Program-made: the position numbers and the translations under genes | Shown here: one piece after another, positions 62,416-64,000 of the stretch | Numbering within the stretch: position 1 is the first letter of the stretch | How the letters are laid out: every line of letters begins with the position of its first letter | The notes under the pieces: generated by a model | What the model was told of the DNA's origin: nothing | Seen by the model: the letters and a program-made list of their open reading frames with translations, nothing else | Databases searched by the model: none | Origin: Todiramphus chloris collaris | Lineage: Eukaryota > Chordata > Aves > Coraciiformes > Alcedinidae | NCBI GenBank assembly: GCA_025345505.1 | Contig: JANVCC010000077.1 | Span: 5,805,794 to 5,869,793, forward strand | Length of the DNA: 64,000 nucleotides | Direction: 5' to 3'

Positions 62416-64000
62416 CAGAGCTGCTGATGAAGAATGTCAGGTAAGAATTAGGGTCAAAGTGAAGCATGTGTTGTTTCATTGCAATGAACTAAGAAGCAGC
62501 CTTATGTTACTGTTTCATTGTGTTATTTATATTTTTGTTCCCCTGACTGATATGGATGTGGCAGAAGGAAAAGAGCAGCTACATGCATGGTCATTAACTG
62601 GAGAAGTGGTGATGTTGACTACCACACCATCACACTTGACTTTTTCTGGCAGTGCTACACATTAAGTGCAGATCTGAAGGTTTTGAGACACTAGTTCAGT
62701 ATGTCTTTTACCACATTTGAAGACTTGCATAAACATTCTGAAACCACTGTTCCATAGTAGCTTGGGATATATTTAAAATAGTAGTTCTTTGGCCTTTCTG
62801 ATGCTCAGGATGAGACAGGGTTAGCTTGAAGGCTCCAAGATGCTTAGAAAGGTCTTGAGCAGGATGAAGAACTGAGTTCATCTTAATCACTGAGTCTTAG
62901 GGTGGCAGATAATTTTGGAGGCAGAAATATTGAAAAGTCACACTAATATTTAGGAGGAAAAATATATCCAAAAATCTGAAGTGTGTTTTCTGGGAGATGT
63001 GTGCTGGAACCAAATGTCCAGCAAGTCATTAGTTTCCTGTCTTCATACTTAGTCTTGGCAAGGAACATTTTTGTTGGAAGATGTGTTATTATGGCAGTAA
63101 TGGAACTGCTTTGAGAACCATCCAAAAAAAAAAAAAACCAAAACTCAAGAGCTGTGCAGAAAAATGCTGATTTCTTTGGACACAATAAAACTGGTGTTTT
63201 CTAAGTCTCCAACCATGTTAAGACTTACCTGTCCTGTGTTCTGGTCTGTGTTATGCTGCTGGGGGGACCCCCTTTGTTCTGGTCACCCAAAGAAGTGTGC
63301 ATGCTTCCTGAAAATACATTGCACTGTCAGACAGGCCAAAGGAGAAAAAAAGGGCTGAAAAGTCAGAGGAAAGAAGTGAACTGAGATTTTAATATATTTA
63401 TATGACTTTTTTCTACCTTCAGTATTAAGTCTGTTCTTATTTCTTACCCTATAAGTACACCCACTTCTTGCTGAACGCATGTGTGCTGGGTTTGCTCGGG
63501 AGAGAGTTTATTTGCTTCACAGTAGCTGATGGGGGCTATGTTTTGGATCTGAAAACAATGTTGATAATCAAGATGCTTTAATTTTTACTGGGCAGCGCTT
63601 ACACAGAGTTGAGGGCTTTTCTGCTTCTCACTCCTCCCCACTGGTGCAAAAAAAGAAGTTGTGCAAAAGAAGTTGCAAGGGGATGCATCCAGGAGAGCTG
63701 ACCCCAACTGATGAAAGGAATGCTTTGTAAAATATGTCGTGCTCGGCATGTAAAGCTGGAGAAGAAGAAGGAAGGGAGGGACGTTCAGAGTAGTGGTTTG
63801 TCTTTGCAAATAACTGTTACATGATGGACCCTGCTCTCCTGGAGATGGCTGAACACCTGCCCGACAATGGGAAGTGGTGAACAAATTCTTTTTTCTGCTT
63901 TGCTTCAGCATGTAGCTTTTGCTTTACCTATTGACTTGTCTTTTTCTCAGGTCACAAGTTTTCACACTTTTACCCTTCTGATTCTCTCTGCCATCTCAAA
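62416..64000. other. Non-coding stretch to window end
   Basis: Short frames up to 108 codons (63,585-63,911, - strand) have no domain or splice context. An A run lies at about 63,125-63,137. No transposon family or RNA gene was recognised. Confidence 0.5.

Noticed and set aside
1..64000. tRNA, rRNA, U-snRNA and well-known microRNA genes
   Set aside because: Scanning by eye for internal promoter boxes (GGTTCGA-type B box), U6-like starts and a few familiar microRNA seeds gave no convincing hit; weak or lineage-specific RNAs cannot be excluded.
1..64000. CRISPR arrays, operons, phage or endogenous retrovirus
   Set aside because: No regularly spaced repeats, no clustered long ORFs, no paired LTRs and no retroviral protein motifs were seen; the window is ordinary vertebrate non-coding DNA.

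Overview
The window looks like a gene-poor stretch of a bird (or at least sauropsid) nuclear genome. It is AT-rich and CpG-poor. Its recognisable repeats are CR1 LINE fragments, including 3' ends with the characteristic ATTCTGTG-type terminus, plus decayed MIR-like SINE relics. Nothing suggests bacterial, organellar or viral DNA: there are no long ORFs, operons or ribosome binding sites. The longest N-free ORF is 136 codons and overlaps a SINE relic. I see no protein-coding exon, tRNA, rRNA or other RNA gene that I can support. The window is most likely intergenic desert or the inside of a very large intron.

Layout: a 5'-truncated CR1 on the + strand opens the window (1-496). Next come about 13 kb without recognisable repeats beyond homopolymer runs. 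A homeodomain/TCF-motif-rich segment follows at 14.04-14.35 kb, and a CpG-retaining segment at 17.95-18.55 kb that is the strongest candidate regulatory element here. An old CR1 lies on the - strand at 25.53-26.04 kb. From about 30.3 to 47.6 kb, several segments have the composition and motif density of conserved developmental enhancers (30.3-30.9, 34.0-35.6, 36.47-36.93, 42.0-42.2, 42.95-43.44, 44.9-45.06, 47.1-47.58 kb), and a MIR-like SINE sits at 39.2-39.5 kb. After a long homopyrimidine tract (48.9 kb) and a 400-base assembly gap (55,070-55,469), the last 7 kb is richer in fossils: two CR1 3' ends in opposite orientation, a probable CR1 ORF2 relic and four MIR/L3-like relics.

No gene network can be described, because no gene is visible. 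The plausible function is cis-regulatory: scattered enhancer-like blocks in a repeat-poor desert, of the kind that often surrounds developmental regulators. That reading rests on composition and motifs only; conservation could not be tested. I did not find a previously undescribed molecular system. The observations most worth following are the CpG-retaining block at 18.0-18.5 kb, the perfect 10-bp-arm inverted repeat at 36.5 kb, the paired GATTAAC sites at 42.1 kb and the paired homeodomain sites at 30.5 kb.
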